A stretch of 64,000 nt of DNA from CAWBYL01 sp963793025 (GCA_963793025.1 CAWBYL010000006.1:992001-1056000), one strand, 5' to 3'; counted from the first letter of the stretch, positions 45,704-55,091 are shown. Numbers and translations: made by a program. The notes: generated from the sequence alone by a model not told the origin.

Positions 45704-46909
45704 TCAGGCCGGCGCGTTCACCGGGAGGCCGAGCAGCTCGGCGCTGTTCTCGCGCATGATCATGTCGACGGCGCGCTCGTCGAAGCCGTGGTCATCGGTG
45801 AGCTCGCGGGTGTAGCCGGCCGGGTCGGCCAGCCCTTCCCCGTGGGGCCAGTCGGAGCCGAAGAGGATGCGGTCGACACCGATGGTCTCGGCCAGGCGGG
45901 CCAGGTCGTCCTCGTAGTACGGCGCCACCCAGATGTGCCGCTTCATGATGTCGACCGGGGCGTCGGCGAACTCCCACGGGCGCATGTTGGCCAGCTTCTT
46001 CAGGTCCTTCAGCAGCGTGTGCACCCAGTCCGAGCCGTTCTCGATGCTCATGACCTTGAGGGTGGGATGGCGGGTGAAGACACCGTGGACGATGAGCGTG
46101 GCCATCGTGTCGTGGATGGCGCGGTCGCCGATCAGCACGTGTTGGAGCGGGTCGGGGTTCAGGAACGGGGCGAACTCGTCGCTGCCGCCCCATGCGGCGT
46201 TCACCGTGGCGTGGTAGCCGCTGTCGCCCAGGTGGAAGGCCACCGGGATGCCGGCCTCGGCGATGCGGGCCCACACCGGGTCGTGGATCGGATCGCCGAG
46301 AGAGCGACCGGTGGGCCCGCCGGTGGGTACCGGCGCAGGGCGCACGTGGACGGTGCGGGCGCCGAGGGCCAACACCCGCTCGACCTCGGCCACCGCCGCG
46401 GCCGGGTCGGCGAGGGAGATCATGGGGGCGGCGACGATGCGGTCCTGGTAGGAGTAGCCCCAGTCGTCCTCCAGCCACTTGTTGAACGCGGTCAGGCTGG
46501 CCACGGTGGCGGGGATGTCGAACCGGAGCGCCTGCTCGACGCCGCAGCCGAGGGTCGGGTACAAGACGATGGCGTCGAGCCCCTGCTCGTCCATCTTGGC
46601 GAGCCGGGCGTCTCGGTTCTGATAGGTCGGGGAGAGCGGCGCGAGCTGCTGCAGGCTACGAGGGTCGACGCCGTCGGGGATGTTGCCGCGGAACTGCAGA
46701 TCGGTGCAGCCCGGCACCACCACCGGGTCGAACGTCGGGTTGGCGATGAAGCGGTTGAGCTTCCCGCCCATCAGCATCTGGGTGTGGGTTCCGTCCATGA
46801 CCGCCCGCACCCCGCGGAACTTGAACTCGCGATCGAGGTGACGGCTGAAGGCGTCGGTCGACTCGTAGTAGTGGTTGTCAGCGTCGATCGGTCGTGCCGC
46901 GTCCGACAT
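45704..46909 (-). CDS. Amidohydrolase_2 family protein
   Basis: A 401-residue metal-dependent hydrolase or decarboxylase. The opening IDADNHYYESTDAFSRHLD carries the first ligand pair; VAFHLGDSGY and FGSDWPHGEG hold further His and Asp ligands. Closely similar in layout to the protein at 59277 (shared DADNHYYE, HVRPAPVP, ENGSDWV, LFGSDWPHGEGLA). ATG 46909 follows AGGAG, with operator site 6 just upstream. Physiological reaction unknown. Confidence 0.88.
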   Translation of the reverse strand: MSDAARPIDADNHYYESTDAFSRHLDREFKFRGVRAVMDGTHTQMLMGGKLNRFIANPTFDPVVVPGCTDLQFRGNIPDGVDPRSLQQLAPLSPTYQNRDARLAKMDEQGLDAIVLYPTLGCGVEQALRFDIPATVASLTAFNKWLEDDWGYSYQDRIVAAPMISLADPAAAVAEVERVLALGARTVHVRPAPVPTGGPTGRSLGDPIHDPVWARIAEAGIPVAFHLGDSGYHATVNAAWGGSDEFAPFLNPDPLQHVLIGDRAIHDTMATLIVHGVFTRHPTLKVMSIENGSDWVHTLLKDLKKLANMRPWEFADAPVDIMKRHIWVAPYYEDDLARLAETIGVDRILFGSDWPHGEGLADPAGYTRELTDDHGFDERAVDMIMRENSAELLGLPVNAPA

Positions 46910-46936
46910 GGTGGTGCTCCTGGTGTCGTTCCCCCG

Positions 46937-46952
46937 ATAGCTCTAGATGATT
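46937..46952. promoter_or_regulatory. CATCTAGATG operator, site 6
   Basis: ATAGCTCTAGATGATT, 12 of 16 matches, 27 bases upstream of the minus-strand amidohydrolase start. Confidence 0.5.
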
Positions 46953-46982
46953 GTACCCCTCTGCGGGTGCTCTGGCGGGCGG

Positions 46983-47006
46983 GGTGTGCTAGATGTTTAG
47001 ATGTTT
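46983..47006. promoter_or_regulatory. CATCTAGATG operator, site 7 (doubled right half)
   Basis: GCTAGATGTTTAGATGTTT: the right half-site CTAGATGTTT is perfect and is repeated at once as TAGATGTTT, while the left half is degenerate. It lies in the divergent gap, on the side of the ABC importer operon. Confidence 0.5.
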
Positions 47007-47167
47007 GAGGGGGCACTCACGAAACGCAACCGAGCGGAGGCCGCGAGACGGCAGCCGGCGAGGTAACCCTCTGGCGACCCGCGGAGGTGCTCGTGGGGAG
47101 CCGTGACCGCAGGAAGGGGCACGCGGCGAGCTGCGTGCACGGCTAGCAAGGAAAGCAAGGGACCCAC

Positions 47168-49963
47168 GTGGACCACGTCGGATCGCTCCTTCTCGGACTG
47201 GGCAATGGCGCCGTCTTCGCCGCGTTGGCGCTCGCCCTGGTCATGACCTATCGGAGCTCCGGCGTCATCAACTTCGCCACCGGCGCCATCGCCATGTTCT
47301 CCGCCTACACCTACGCCTCGTTGCGCAAGGGCGAGCTGCTGACCTTCCTCCCCGGGCTGCCCAAGACGGTCGACCTGGGGGCCAAGCTGGGCTTCCTCCC
47401 GGCGGCGGCCATCGCCCTGGCGATCACCGCCCTGCTCGGCGCGCTCTTGTACCTGGTCGTCTTCCGGCCCCTTCGCGACGCCCCGCCACTCGCCCGGGCG
47501 GTGGCCTCGCTCGGGGTGATGGTCGTGATCCAGAGCATCATGGCCATCGCCGTCGGTAGCGCCCCGGTGGTGGTGAAGGCCATCTTCCCGGTCAAGCGCT
47601 GGGAGTGGGGATCCCTCGTCGTCCTCTCGGACCGCTTCTACCTGGCCGTCACCATCGTGGTGGTCACCGTGGCCCTCAGCCTGGTCTTCAAGTTCACCCG
47701 GTTCGGGCTCAACACCCGGGCGTCGGCCGAGTCCCAGACCGGAGCCTTCGTGAGCGGGGTGTCGCCGGACCGCGTGGCCATGTTGAACTGGATGATCAGC
47801 GCCGCGATCGCCGGTCTGGCCGGCATCCTCATCGCCCCGATCAGTCCCTTGACGCCGATCAGCTACACGCTCTTCGTCATCCCCGCCCTGGCCGCCGCCC
47901 TCGTGGGCAGCTTCCAGTACATGGTGCCTGCCGTCCTGGCCGGGCTCGGGATCGGGATGCTCCAGGCCGAGGCGCTCAACCTCTCGGGCGACTACTCGTG
48001 GATGCCGAGCAGCGGTGCATCGGAGCTCGTCCCGCTGATCGTCATCCTGGTGGTCCTCACCGTGACCGGGCAGGCCATGCCCGCTCGAGGCGGTCTGCTC
48101 CGCCACCCGCTCGGTCGGGCACCACGGCCGCGGGTCGTCATCTTCCCCGCCGTGGTCGGGCTGGCCGTCGGTGCCGCCGCGCTCGTGCTGACCTCGGGGA
48201 CCTGGCGCAATGCCGTGATCGGCACCTTCATCGCCGCGGTGATCGGCCTGTCGTTCGTGGTCGTCACCGGCTACGCCGGACAGGTGTCGCTGGCCCAGCT
48301 GGCCCTCGCCGGGGCCGGCGGGTTCACCCTGAGCTTCCTCACCGTGAGCTGGGGCATTCCCTTCCCGATCGCGCCGATCCTGGCTGCCCTGTTCGCGACC
48401 GTCATCGGCGTGGTCGTGGGCCTGCCCGCGCTCCGCCTGCGGGGCCTCACCCTGGGTGTGGTGACCCTGGCCTTCGCCTACGCCATCGAGGCGGTCTGGT
48501 TCCGCAACACCCAGATCGTCGATGCGCGGGGCGCGTCGGTCGTGTCCCCCACCCTCTTCGGGATGGAGCTCGGGCCTGGCATCGGCAAGGCCTTCCCTCG
48601 GATCAGCTTCGGGATGGTGTGCCTCGTCACGCTGGTCCTCGTGGCTTCGGGCGTGGCCCTCCTGCGTCGCAGCTCCCTTGGTTCGGCCATGCTCGCAGTG
48701 CGGGCCAACGAGCGGTCGGCGGCCGGCCTGGGTGTGAACGTCACCCGCGTCAAGGTCCTCGCCTTCGCCATCTCGTCGTTCATCGCCGGTCTCGGCGGGT
48801 GCCTGCTCGCCTACAGCCGGGGGACCATCACCTTCGAGTCGTTCCTCGCCGTGTCCGGCCTGATCCTCCTCTCGACGGCGTACCTCGCCGGGGTCACCTC
48901 GGTGTGGGGCGGGATCCTGGCCGGGATCCTGGCCGCCGGCGGCATCGTGTTCTTCGCCACCGACAAGTGGATCGACCTCGGGGACTGGTTCACCGTGCTC
49001 ACCGGGGTCGGTGTGATCTTCACCATCATCAACAACCCCGAGGGCCTCGCCGCCGGTGGCCACGCGCTGGCGGCCCGCCTCCCGCTGCCCCTCTTCGTGC
49101 GCAACCGCACCGACGCCACGGTGACGGTGGAACCGGCGCCGGTGGTGCAGACGCCGGCCGATGCCCCACCGATCCTCGACGTGCGCTCCCTCCACGTCCG
49201 CTACGGCGGTGTGGTCGCCGTGGACGACGTCTCGCTGCAGGTGCGGCCGGGCACGGTGGTCGGGCTCATCGGGCCGAACGGGGCGGGCAAGACGAGCGTC
49301 ATCGACGCCATCACCGGCTTCGCCGCCTCGACCGGCGTCATCGAGGTCTCCGGGGTGTCGATGGGCGGCCTCGCCCCTCATCAACGGGTCAGGAAGGGCC
49401 TGGTGCGCACGTTCCAGGCCATCGAGCTCTACGACGACCTCAGCGTCGAGGAGAACGTGACCGTCGCCGCCTTCGGATCGAGCCTCAGCGAGCGCAGCGC
49501 CACCGTCACCCGGGCGCTCGACCTGGTGGGCATCGAAGAGCTCCGCGACCGTCCGGCCGGCGATCTGAGCCAGGGTCAGCGCCAACTCGTCTCCATCGCC
49601 CGCGCCTGCGCCGCGCAGCCATCGGTCCTCCTCCTCGACGAACCGGCGGCCGGCCTCGACTCGACCGAGAGCCAGTGGTTGGGTGATCGCATCCGCGCCA
49701 TCGCCGATACCGGCACCGCGGTGCTCCTCGTGGACCACGACGTCGCTCTCGTCCTCGGCCTCTGCGATCACGTGTACGTCCTCGACTTCGGGCGCACCAT
49801 CGCCGAGGGCGACGCCGAGGCCATCCGCTCCGATCAGGCCGTCGCGGTGGCCTACCTCGGCACGGCGCGCGGCGGCGACGGAGAGGGGGACGTGCCCGGG
49901 GAGACCCTCGAACCCGTCCTCGAGCCGACGCCGCCCGCCCCGGCCGTCGAGGTGACCGAGTGA
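47168..49963 (+). CDS. Fused Liv-type ABC importer: two permease domains plus ATPase
   Basis: A 931-residue natural fusion of LivH-, LivM- and LivG-like parts. Residues 1-300 are the first permease (LALVMTYRSSGVINFATGAIAMFSAY), 310-630 the second (VVTGYAGQVSLAQLALAGAGG, VRANERSAAGLGVN), 665-905 the ATPase: Walker A GPNGAGKT at 702-709, signature LSQGQRQL, Walker B VLLLDEP and VDHDVALVL. GTG 47168 after AAGGGA. The ATPase partner LivF follows with a GTGA overlap. No substrate-binding protein is encoded in the window. In actinobacteria such HAAT importers move amino acids, urea or aromatic and other carboxylates. Confidence 0.92.
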   Translation: MDHVGSLLLGLGNGAVFAALALALVMTYRSSGVINFATGAIAMFSAYTYASLRKGELLTFLPGLPKTVDLGAKLGFLPAAAIALAITALLGALLYLVVFRPLRDAPPLARAVASLGVMVVIQSIMAIAVGSAPVVVKAIFPVKRWEWGSLVVLSDRFYLAVTIVVVTVALSLVFKFTRFGLNTRASAESQTGAFVSGVSPDRVAMLNWMISAAIAGLAGILIAPISPLTPISYTLFVIPALAAALVGSFQYMVPAVLAGLGIGMLQAEALNLSGDYSWMPSSGASELVPLIVILVVLTVTGQAMPARGGLLRHPLGRAPRPRVVIFPAVVGLAVGAAALVLTSGTWRNAVIGTFIAAVIGLSFVVVTGYAGQVSLAQLALAGAGGFTLSFLTVSWGIPFPIAPILAALFATVIGVVVGLPALRLRGLTLGVVTLAFAYAIEAVWFRNTQIVDARGASVVSPTLFGMELGPGIGKAFPRISFGMVCLVTLVLVASGVALLRRSSLGSAMLAVRANERSAAGLGVNVTRVKVLAFAISSFIAGLGGCLLAYSRGTITFESFLAVSGLILLSTAYLAGVTSVWGGILAGILAAGGIVFFATDKWIDLGDWFTVLTGVGVIFTIINNPEGLAAGGHALAARLPLPLFVRNRTDATVTVEPAPVVQTPADAPPILDVRSLHVRYGGVVAVDDVSLQVRPGTVVGLIGPNGAGKTSVIDAITGFAASTGVIEVSGVSMGGLAPHQRVRKGLVRTFQAIELYDDLSVEENVTVAAFGSSLSERSATVTRALDLVGIEELRDRPAGDLSQGQRQLVSIARACAAQPSVLLLDEPAAGLDSTESQWLGDRIRAIADTGTAVLLVDHDVALVLGLCDHVYVLDFGRTIAEGDAEAIRSDQAVAVAYLGTARGGDGEGDVPGETLEPVLEPTPPAPAVEVTE

Positions 49964-50679
49964 GCCCCCGACTCGAGTTCGCATCCCTGCAGGGGGGCCG
50001 TGGGTCGACCACTGCGTTCCGCGACGTCTCGCTGTCGGTCGCGCCCGGTGAGATCCTGACCCTGTTGGGTCCGAACGGTGCCGGCAAGACGACGCTGCTG
50101 CTCACCCTGTCCGGTCTGCTGCCGGCTCAGGAGGGCACCGTCTCGATCGACGGCGAGGCCCTGAAGAACGGCCGGCCCTCCCTTGCCAACCGCGTCGGCA
50201 TCACGCTGGTGCCCGACGATCGTTGCCTGTTCACCACGCTCACGGTGGAGGAGAACCTGAAGGTCGCGTCCCGCAAGGGCAGTCCGGCTCCTCGCCAGAT
50301 GCTCGAGGTCTTCCCGTCGCTCGAGAAGCGATGGGAGCTCAAGGCCGGGGCCCTCTCCGGCGGCGAGCAGCAGATGTTGGCCATGGCCCGGGCCCTGATC
50401 CAGCAGCCGAAGGTGCTGCTCGTCGACGAGATGAGCATGGGCCTGGCCCCTCTGGTCGTCGAGTCGCTCTTCGAGGCGGTGCGTCGCATCGCCGACGAGC
50501 AGGGCTGTGCGGTGGTGCTGGTCGAACAGCACGTGCACGTCGCCCTCGGGGTGGCCGACCGGGCGGCGGTGCTCAGCCACGGCACGCTCGTCCTCGACCG
50601 TCCGGCGGCCGAGTTGCGGGACCGGCCGGAGATCCTCGAACAGGCCTACTTCGGCACCGCGGAGCCGGCGGCGATCTGA
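49960..50679 (+). CDS. livF: Liv-type ABC transporter ATP-binding protein
   Basis: A 239-residue ATPase: Walker A GPNGAGKT at residues 37-44, Q-loop region, signature LSGGEQQMLAMARAL, Walker B VLLVDEMSMGL and the H-loop VLVEQHVHVAL. The DEMSMGLAP sequence is the LivF-type. GTG start overlapping the fused importer stop, so it is the second ATPase of the same importer. Ten bases after its stop the convergent acyl-CoA ligase ends. Confidence 0.92.
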   Translation: MSPRLEFASLQGGRGSTTAFRDVSLSVAPGEILTLLGPNGAGKTTLLLTLSGLLPAQEGTVSIDGEALKNGRPSLANRVGITLVPDDRCLFTTLTVEENLKVASRKGSPAPRQMLEVFPSLEKRWELKAGALSGGEQQMLAMARALIQQPKVLLVDEMSMGLAPLVVESLFEAVRRIADEQGCAVVLVEQHVHVALGVADRAAVLSHGTLVLDRPAAELRDRPEILEQAYFGTAEPAAI

Positions 50680-50689
50680 CCGACCCCGC

Positions 50690-52378
50690 TCACGGGCCCA
50701 CGAGGTCCGCCTTCATCTCCCGCTTGAGCAGCTTGCCGGTGGGGGAGCGCGGGAACGGGTCCTGTAGCACCCAGACCTTGGCGGGGACCTTGAAGGCGGC
50801 CAGCGAGGACGCCGCATGGGCCCGGAGTGCCTCTTCGTCGACGGTGGCGCCGGGACGGAGGCGCACGGCGGCACCGACCTCCTCGCCGAGGGTCTGGTGG
50901 GGGACGGCGATGACGGCGGCCTCCAGCACGTCGGGATGCTCGTAGAGCGCAGCCTCGACCTCCAGGCTGGACACGTTCTCGCCGCCACGGATGATGACGT
51001 CCTTGGCCCGGTCGACGATGTAGACGAAGCCTTCGTCGTCGACTCGGGCCACGTCCCCGCTGTGGACCCACCCGTCGGTGAACGTCTCGGCATTGGCTTC
51101 GGGACGGTTCCAGTAGCCGGGAACGACGTTGGGGCCCTTGACCCAGAGCTCGCCGGGGTCGCCGGCGGGGACGTCGTTCCCGTCGTCATCGACGAAGCGG
51201 AGCTCGCACACCGGCGCCGGCACGCCCACGCTCGCGGGGTGCTCGTCGTAGTCGCGACCGCTGATGTAGGTCACCACTGCGGACGTCTCGGTCATGCCGA
51301 AGCCGGTCGAGGCACCCCGGCCGGGGAGGACCTCGTGGACCCGGCGCAGCAGCTCGGGAGGAGCGGCGGCGCCACCGCCGCCGAGGCTGGTCACCGAGCT
51401 GAGGTCGCGTCGGGCCAGCGTGGGCGAGTTCACGAGGTCCCACACCATCGCGGGGACGCCACCCAGTGCGGACACCCGGTACCGCTCGACGAGGTCGAGG
51501 GCGACTTCGGGGTCCCACTTGCGCATGAACACGATGCTCGTGCCGAAGTACACCCCGCCGACCAGGCTGGCGTAGCAACCCGACGCGTGGAAGAGGGGGA
51601 CGGCACCCAAGGTGACGGGCTGCTCGGTCGGGGGCTCGGGGGTGACGCCGTCGCGCGCCGCAGTCCGCGCGCCGGTGAACATCAGGGTGACCAGGTTCGA
51701 GGCGATGTTGCGGTGCGTGCCGAGCACCCCCTTCGGGTGGCCGGTGGTGCCCGAGGTGTAGAGGATCGCCGCGGGGGCGTCGGGTTCGACGTCGACGTCG
51801 GGGAGCGTCGCCCCCTCGTCCCGCACGAGGTCGACGAAGGCGACGGCCGGCGGCAGTGGTTCGGTGGTCTTGCGGTCGTCCAGACGGGTTCCGATCACGG
51901 TGACGTCACCGAGCTCTGCGAGGTGGGGAGCGAGGCGCTCCAGCCGCTCACCGTCGAGCACCAGCGTCCTGGCCCCGCAGTCCTCGGTCCCGAACGCCAT
52001 CTCGGAGCCGTTCCAGAAGGCGTTGAGCGGGACGGCCACGGCGCCGACGGCGGTGACGGCGAAGAAGGCGATCGACCACTCGGGGACGTTCCGCATGGCG
52101 ATGGCGACCCGATCGCCAGGACCTACGCCGAACCGCTCGCGGAGCGCGGTGGCCAGCGACGCGACCCGGGTGAAGTGCTGGGCGTGGGTCACCACCTCGT
52201 CGTCCAGGCGGAGGAACGGCTTGTCGCCGTGGGTCGCCCCCTGGGCCAGGATGGTGCGCAGGTTCCGAGGTGCGTTCTTCCACGTCCTGGTCGGGACGCC
52301 CCGGATGTCGACCGTCTCGATCTCGAAGAACTGCCCCGGCGCGCAGAGCGTCGCGGTGATCTCGTCGTACGTCGGCAC
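50690..52378 (-). CDS. AMP-dependent acyl-CoA synthetase/ligase
   Basis: A 562-residue ANL ligase: P-loop YTSGTTGHPKG, GFGMTETS, GDVARVDDEGFVYIVDRAKD, IRGGENVSSLEVE and catalytic Lys in SPTGKLLKRE. GTG 52378 is chosen because GGGGAGG stands right before it; a TTG at 52420 gives a longer but unlikely N terminus. Operator site 8 is about 40 bases further upstream. Second CoA-activating enzyme of the island, possibly for a shorter or ring-derived acid. Confidence 0.9.
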   Translation of the reverse strand: MPTYDEITATLCAPGQFFEIETVDIRGVPTRTWKNAPRNLRTILAQGATHGDKPFLRLDDEVVTHAQHFTRVASLATALRERFGVGPGDRVAIAMRNVPEWSIAFFAVTAVGAVAVPLNAFWNGSEMAFGTEDCGARTLVLDGERLERLAPHLAELGDVTVIGTRLDDRKTTEPLPPAVAFVDLVRDEGATLPDVDVEPDAPAAILYTSGTTGHPKGVLGTHRNIASNLVTLMFTGARTAARDGVTPEPPTEQPVTLGAVPLFHASGCYASLVGGVYFGTSIVFMRKWDPEVALDLVERYRVSALGGVPAMVWDLVNSPTLARRDLSSVTSLGGGGAAAPPELLRRVHEVLPGRGASTGFGMTETSAVVTYISGRDYDEHPASVGVPAPVCELRFVDDDGNDVPAGDPGELWVKGPNVVPGYWNRPEANAETFTDGWVHSGDVARVDDEGFVYIVDRAKDVIIRGGENVSSLEVEAALYEHPDVLEAAVIAVPHQTLGEEVGAAVRLRPGATVDEEALRAHAASSLAAFKVPAKVWVLQDPFPRSPTGKLLKREMKADLVGP

Positions 52379-52418
52379 GTCGTCCTCCCCGGACACCCGC
52401 TGAGGGTTCGACCGTAAC

Positions 52419-52434
52419 AAAGATCTAGATATTC
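52419..52434. promoter_or_regulatory. CATCTAGATG operator, site 8
   Basis: AAAGATCTAGATATTC, 13 of 16 matches, 41 bases upstream of the acyl-CoA ligase GTG at 52378. Confidence 0.65.
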
Positions 52435-52492
52435 CAGCAGCCGGGCATGGTCGAGGCGGCGGGCGTGCGACCGGGCTCGAGGACCGGGCGGC

Positions 52493-53455
52493 TCAGGCGA
52501 TGCCGTAGCGGCTCGACTCGAACCAGCCGCGACAGGTGCCGTCCCAGCCGGACACTCTCGCCTCCACCAGGGTGCGGTAGTAGAGCCAGTGCTCGGGCGG
52601 TTCGCAGGTGTGGGCCATGTCGAAGGTGACGCTCGGGGCGACAGGGGTCAGATCCACCTCGACGCGGGTGTCGCCGCCTTCCATCACCAGGTGTCCGGAC
52701 GTCAGGGTGTGGCGGTCGTCGTCGTACTCGATGGCCGAGCCGTCGGCGACCACGAGGTGCTCGACGGGCCCGTCACCTTCGCGGACGAAGCCGCCACCGA
52801 GGCCGGGGAACTGTTGGCCGACGAAGTAGAGCTGGCGGTCCGGGGCCTGGAGGTCGCCGAGGGTGAAGGCGACCCGCCACTCGCGTGGGCCCCAGGAACG
52901 ATCTCGGTGAGCACCGGCGCGGATGCGGTGCTCCGCGCCGTCGACGACGACGGTGCCCTCGGCGACGAGGGACTGCTCCAGTCGTCCGTACGGGTAGGCG
53001 GTCTTGCCGTCGTCGTGGCCGCTGCCCGTACGCACCGCGTCGCTGCTGGCCTGGCCGGTCAGGTCGATCGAGATGGGGACCCAGGCTCCCGATTCGGCGC
53101 CGGTGCGCTCGAGGGCGGTGCCCGAGAAGGTGAAGCGGGCACCTCGGAGGGGAGGGTCCGGGTGCCAGGCGAACTGCAGGTCCCACTTGTCGTAGGCCGC
53201 GCCGTCGGAGAGGTCGAAGTCACCGAAGGCGAGCCGCGACTCCTCCACGCCCAACCAGCGACCGTCGACGTGGACGAACGCCCAGACCATGGCCCGGTCC
53301 TGGTTGGGGAGCAGACCCAGCCGGAAGAACCCGGCGGGGCCGCCGTCGAGGTCGATGAAGGAGAAGAACCAGGACTCGTTCCACGACGGGAGGGCCGGGT
53401 CGACGTCGTGGAACTGCTCGTCGACCTCGGTCAGGGTGTCGGATGTGTCACTCAT
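52493..53455 (-). CDS. DUF7064/7065-like (AttH/CrtC-type beta-barrel) protein
   Basis: A 320-residue beta-rich protein: WNESWFFSFIDLDGGPAGFFRLGLLPNQ, HRIRAGAHRDRSWGPREW and a terminal GTCRGWFESSRYG. The HRDRSWGPRE block is characteristic of the lipocalin-like AttH/hydroxyneurosporene-synthase-related fold. Members in actinobacterial lipid clusters are uncharacterised; a terpenoid or steroid binding or hydration role is conceivable. Its ATG overlaps the phosphotransferase stop by four bases, so the two are co-translated. Confidence 0.7.
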   Translation of the reverse strand: MSDTSDTLTEVDEQFHDVDPALPSWNESWFFSFIDLDGGPAGFFRLGLLPNQDRAMVWAFVHVDGRWLGVEESRLAFGDFDLSDGAAYDKWDLQFAWHPDPPLRGARFTFSGTALERTGAESGAWVPISIDLTGQASSDAVRTGSGHDDGKTAYPYGRLEQSLVAEGTVVVDGAEHRIRAGAHRDRSWGPREWRVAFTLGDLQAPDRQLYFVGQQFPGLGGGFVREGDGPVEHLVVADGSAIEYDDDRHTLTSGHLVMEGGDTRVEVDLTPVAPSVTFDMAHTCEPPEHWLYYRTLVEARVSGWDGTCRGWFESSRYGIA

Positions 53456-54471
53456 CGGGCCTCGGCCTCCTCGACCTTCGTCGTCCACGACGCGACGACG
53501 GGGTTGTCGCGGTCGAGCTGTTCTGGGGGAAGGCCCAGCTGGGCCATGAATCGGGTGGCGGTGACGGCCAGGATCATGGCGCCGAACGCCTTCCAGTAGG
53601 CCCGTTGCGACGAGGGGCACGTGCGGCCGGTCGCCGCCTCCCAGCGGGCCCAGGTGTCCTCCTCCGGCGGGATTCCCGCGAGGGGCGCGTCGGCGTTGCC
53701 GCGACTCTGCTCGTCGAGGAAGAGGCTGTAGCCGATGTCGGCGGCGGGGTCGCCGAGATAGGCGATCTCGAAGTCGATCAGCGCCCGGACCTCGGTGCCC
53801 TCGACGAGGCAGTTGACCAGGCGAGCGTCGCCCATGCACACCGCAGGGTGCTCGCCGGCGTGGGCCGGGAGGTTCTGCTCGAGCCAGGCCAGCAGGGCCA
53901 GCTGACGGGGGGCGGCGTCGGCGTCGAGGACGTCGAGCAGGGACGCCCGCCAGTAGGCGAACACGCTCGTCATCGAGTCGGGGCCGAGGCTCGCGTCGGG
54001 GACCGCCGCGGGGTCGACCGAATGGAGCGCGGCGAGGGCGTCGTGGAAGGACTCCCACACCTCGCGTTGGGCCTCGGGTGAGGACTCGAGGAGGACCGGA
54101 TCGCTGTGGTAGCTCCCCGGCGGAGTGTCGGCCGGCGCCCACCCCTCGACCAGGTCCGACAAGAAGCACGGCCGGCCGATCGAGTGCCGGCCATCGTCGA
54201 CGGCGCGCACGGCCGGCACCGGGGCCCCGGCCCGACCGGCGTCCCGGAGGATCCGTGCCTCCCGGACGGCATCGCGCCGGAAGACGGGGCTGACCGGCCC
54301 GGGGGCCTTCAACACGAGCGGACCGACGGCTCGGGCCGCGGTGACGTCGACACGCCACGCGCCGCTCGAGTGGCCGCCGGCCAGACGGCTGATCTCGACC
54401 GAGGAGGTCGTCGGCTCCACGTCGGCGACCAGCCACTCGGTCACCCGCTTCCCCGCATCGTCGGGCAACAT
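53452..54471 (-). CDS. APH-like phosphotransferase family protein
   Basis: A 339-residue kinase-fold protein, intact unlike its relative at 30673. N-lobe signature RLAGGHSSGAWRVDV, then LVLKAPG; catalytic loop CMGDARLVNCLVEG (Met where aminoglycoside kinases have His) and metal site LIDFEIAYLGDPAADIGY. ATG 54471 after GAGGGG; an earlier in-frame ATG crosses operator site 9 and is rejected. First gene of a two-gene minus-strand unit with the DUF7064-like gene. Confidence 0.85.
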   Translation of the reverse strand: MLPDDAGKRVTEWLVADVEPTTSSVEISRLAGGHSSGAWRVDVTAARAVGPLVLKAPGPVSPVFRRDAVREARILRDAGRAGAPVPAVRAVDDGRHSIGRPCFLSDLVEGWAPADTPPGSYHSDPVLLESSPEAQREVWESFHDALAALHSVDPAAVPDASLGPDSMTSVFAYWRASLLDVLDADAAPRQLALLAWLEQNLPAHAGEHPAVCMGDARLVNCLVEGTEVRALIDFEIAYLGDPAADIGYSLFLDEQSRGNADAPLAGIPPEEDTWARWEAATGRTCPSSQRAYWKAFGAMILAVTATRFMAQLGLPPEQLDRDNPVVASWTTKVEEAEAR

Positions 54472-54491
54472 GGTCCACCCCTCGTCCCTGA

Positions 54492-54507
54492 AAAGATCTA
54501 GATGTCT
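54492..54507. promoter_or_regulatory. CATCTAGATG operator, site 9
   Basis: AAAGATCTAGATGTCT, 14 of 16 matches, in the divergent gap: 21 bases before the phosphotransferase start (minus) and 92 before the VOC gene (plus). Confidence 0.72.
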
Positions 54508-54598
54508 AAGGTACGGGGGGTGCCGTGACACGCGCAATGACGGGATCATCGGCGACGATGGACCCCCGTCCGACCCGGATCTCCCGAGGAGTCAGCAA

Positions 54599-55051
54599 AT
54601 GTCGACTACGAAGCTCCACCACGTCGTGTTCTGCGTCCGCCCGGAGAACCAGGACGAGGCGGCGGACTACTGGCGTGACCTCGGCATGACCTTCGTCGAG
54701 GTACCGCTGGAGGAGGAGGGCATCCGGGTGCTGCTCGACTGGGCCGGTGGTATCGAGATCGTGGCCCCGACCGAGCCGGTGGGTACCGAGACCGCCCGCT
54801 TCGTGGCCTTCCTCGACGGGCCGGGCGAGGGTGTCTACTCGGTGGTCGTCCGCACCGACGACATCGACGGAGCCATCCAGTCGGCGGACCGCCACGGTGC
54901 CGGAGTGCAGTACCAACAGCACCGGGAGCACGGCGAGGGCGAGGGTGCCGTCGTCATCGACGAAGCCGACCTGTTGCCGGTGATGGGCATGGGGGTGACC
55001 CTCTTGTCCACCAACCTGCCCGACGACGACTTCTCCGCCGTGACCGACTGA
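54599..55051 (+). CDS. VOC-family (glyoxalase/dioxygenase fold) protein
   Basis: A 150-residue vicinal-oxygen-chelate protein: HHVVFCVRPENQDEAADYW, then GIEIVAPTEP and VVVRTDDIDGAIQSADRHG repeat the beta-alpha-beta-beta-beta unit. A single metal ligand set (His in HHVV, Glu in GIEIV) can be guessed. Possible roles include epimerisation of methylmalonyl-CoA-like substrates or extradiol chemistry. ATG after CGAGGAG. Confidence 0.8.
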   Translation: MSTTKLHHVVFCVRPENQDEAADYWRDLGMTFVEVPLEEEGIRVLLDWAGGIEIVAPTEPVGTETARFVAFLDGPGEGVYSVVVRTDDIDGAIQSADRHGAGVQYQQHREHGEGEGAVVIDEADLLPVMGMGVTLLSTNLPDDDFSAVTD

Positions 55052-55052
55052 G

Positions 55053-55077
55053 GAGGGGCGGGGACCGCCCCCGCCTC
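55053..55077. terminator. Hairpin between convergent VOC and reductase-like genes
   Basis: GAGGGGCGGGG and CCCCCGCCTC pair, with a one-base bulge, around an ACCG loop in the 40-base gap. GC-only stem, no U-tract. Confidence 0.5.
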
Positions 55078-55091
55078 GACGTTCGGCGGGT

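Noticed and set aside
46997..49984. Long minus-strand open frame rich in Gly, Asp and His
   Set aside because: It is the antisense shadow of the fused ABC importer; composition is low-complexity and no motif is visible.
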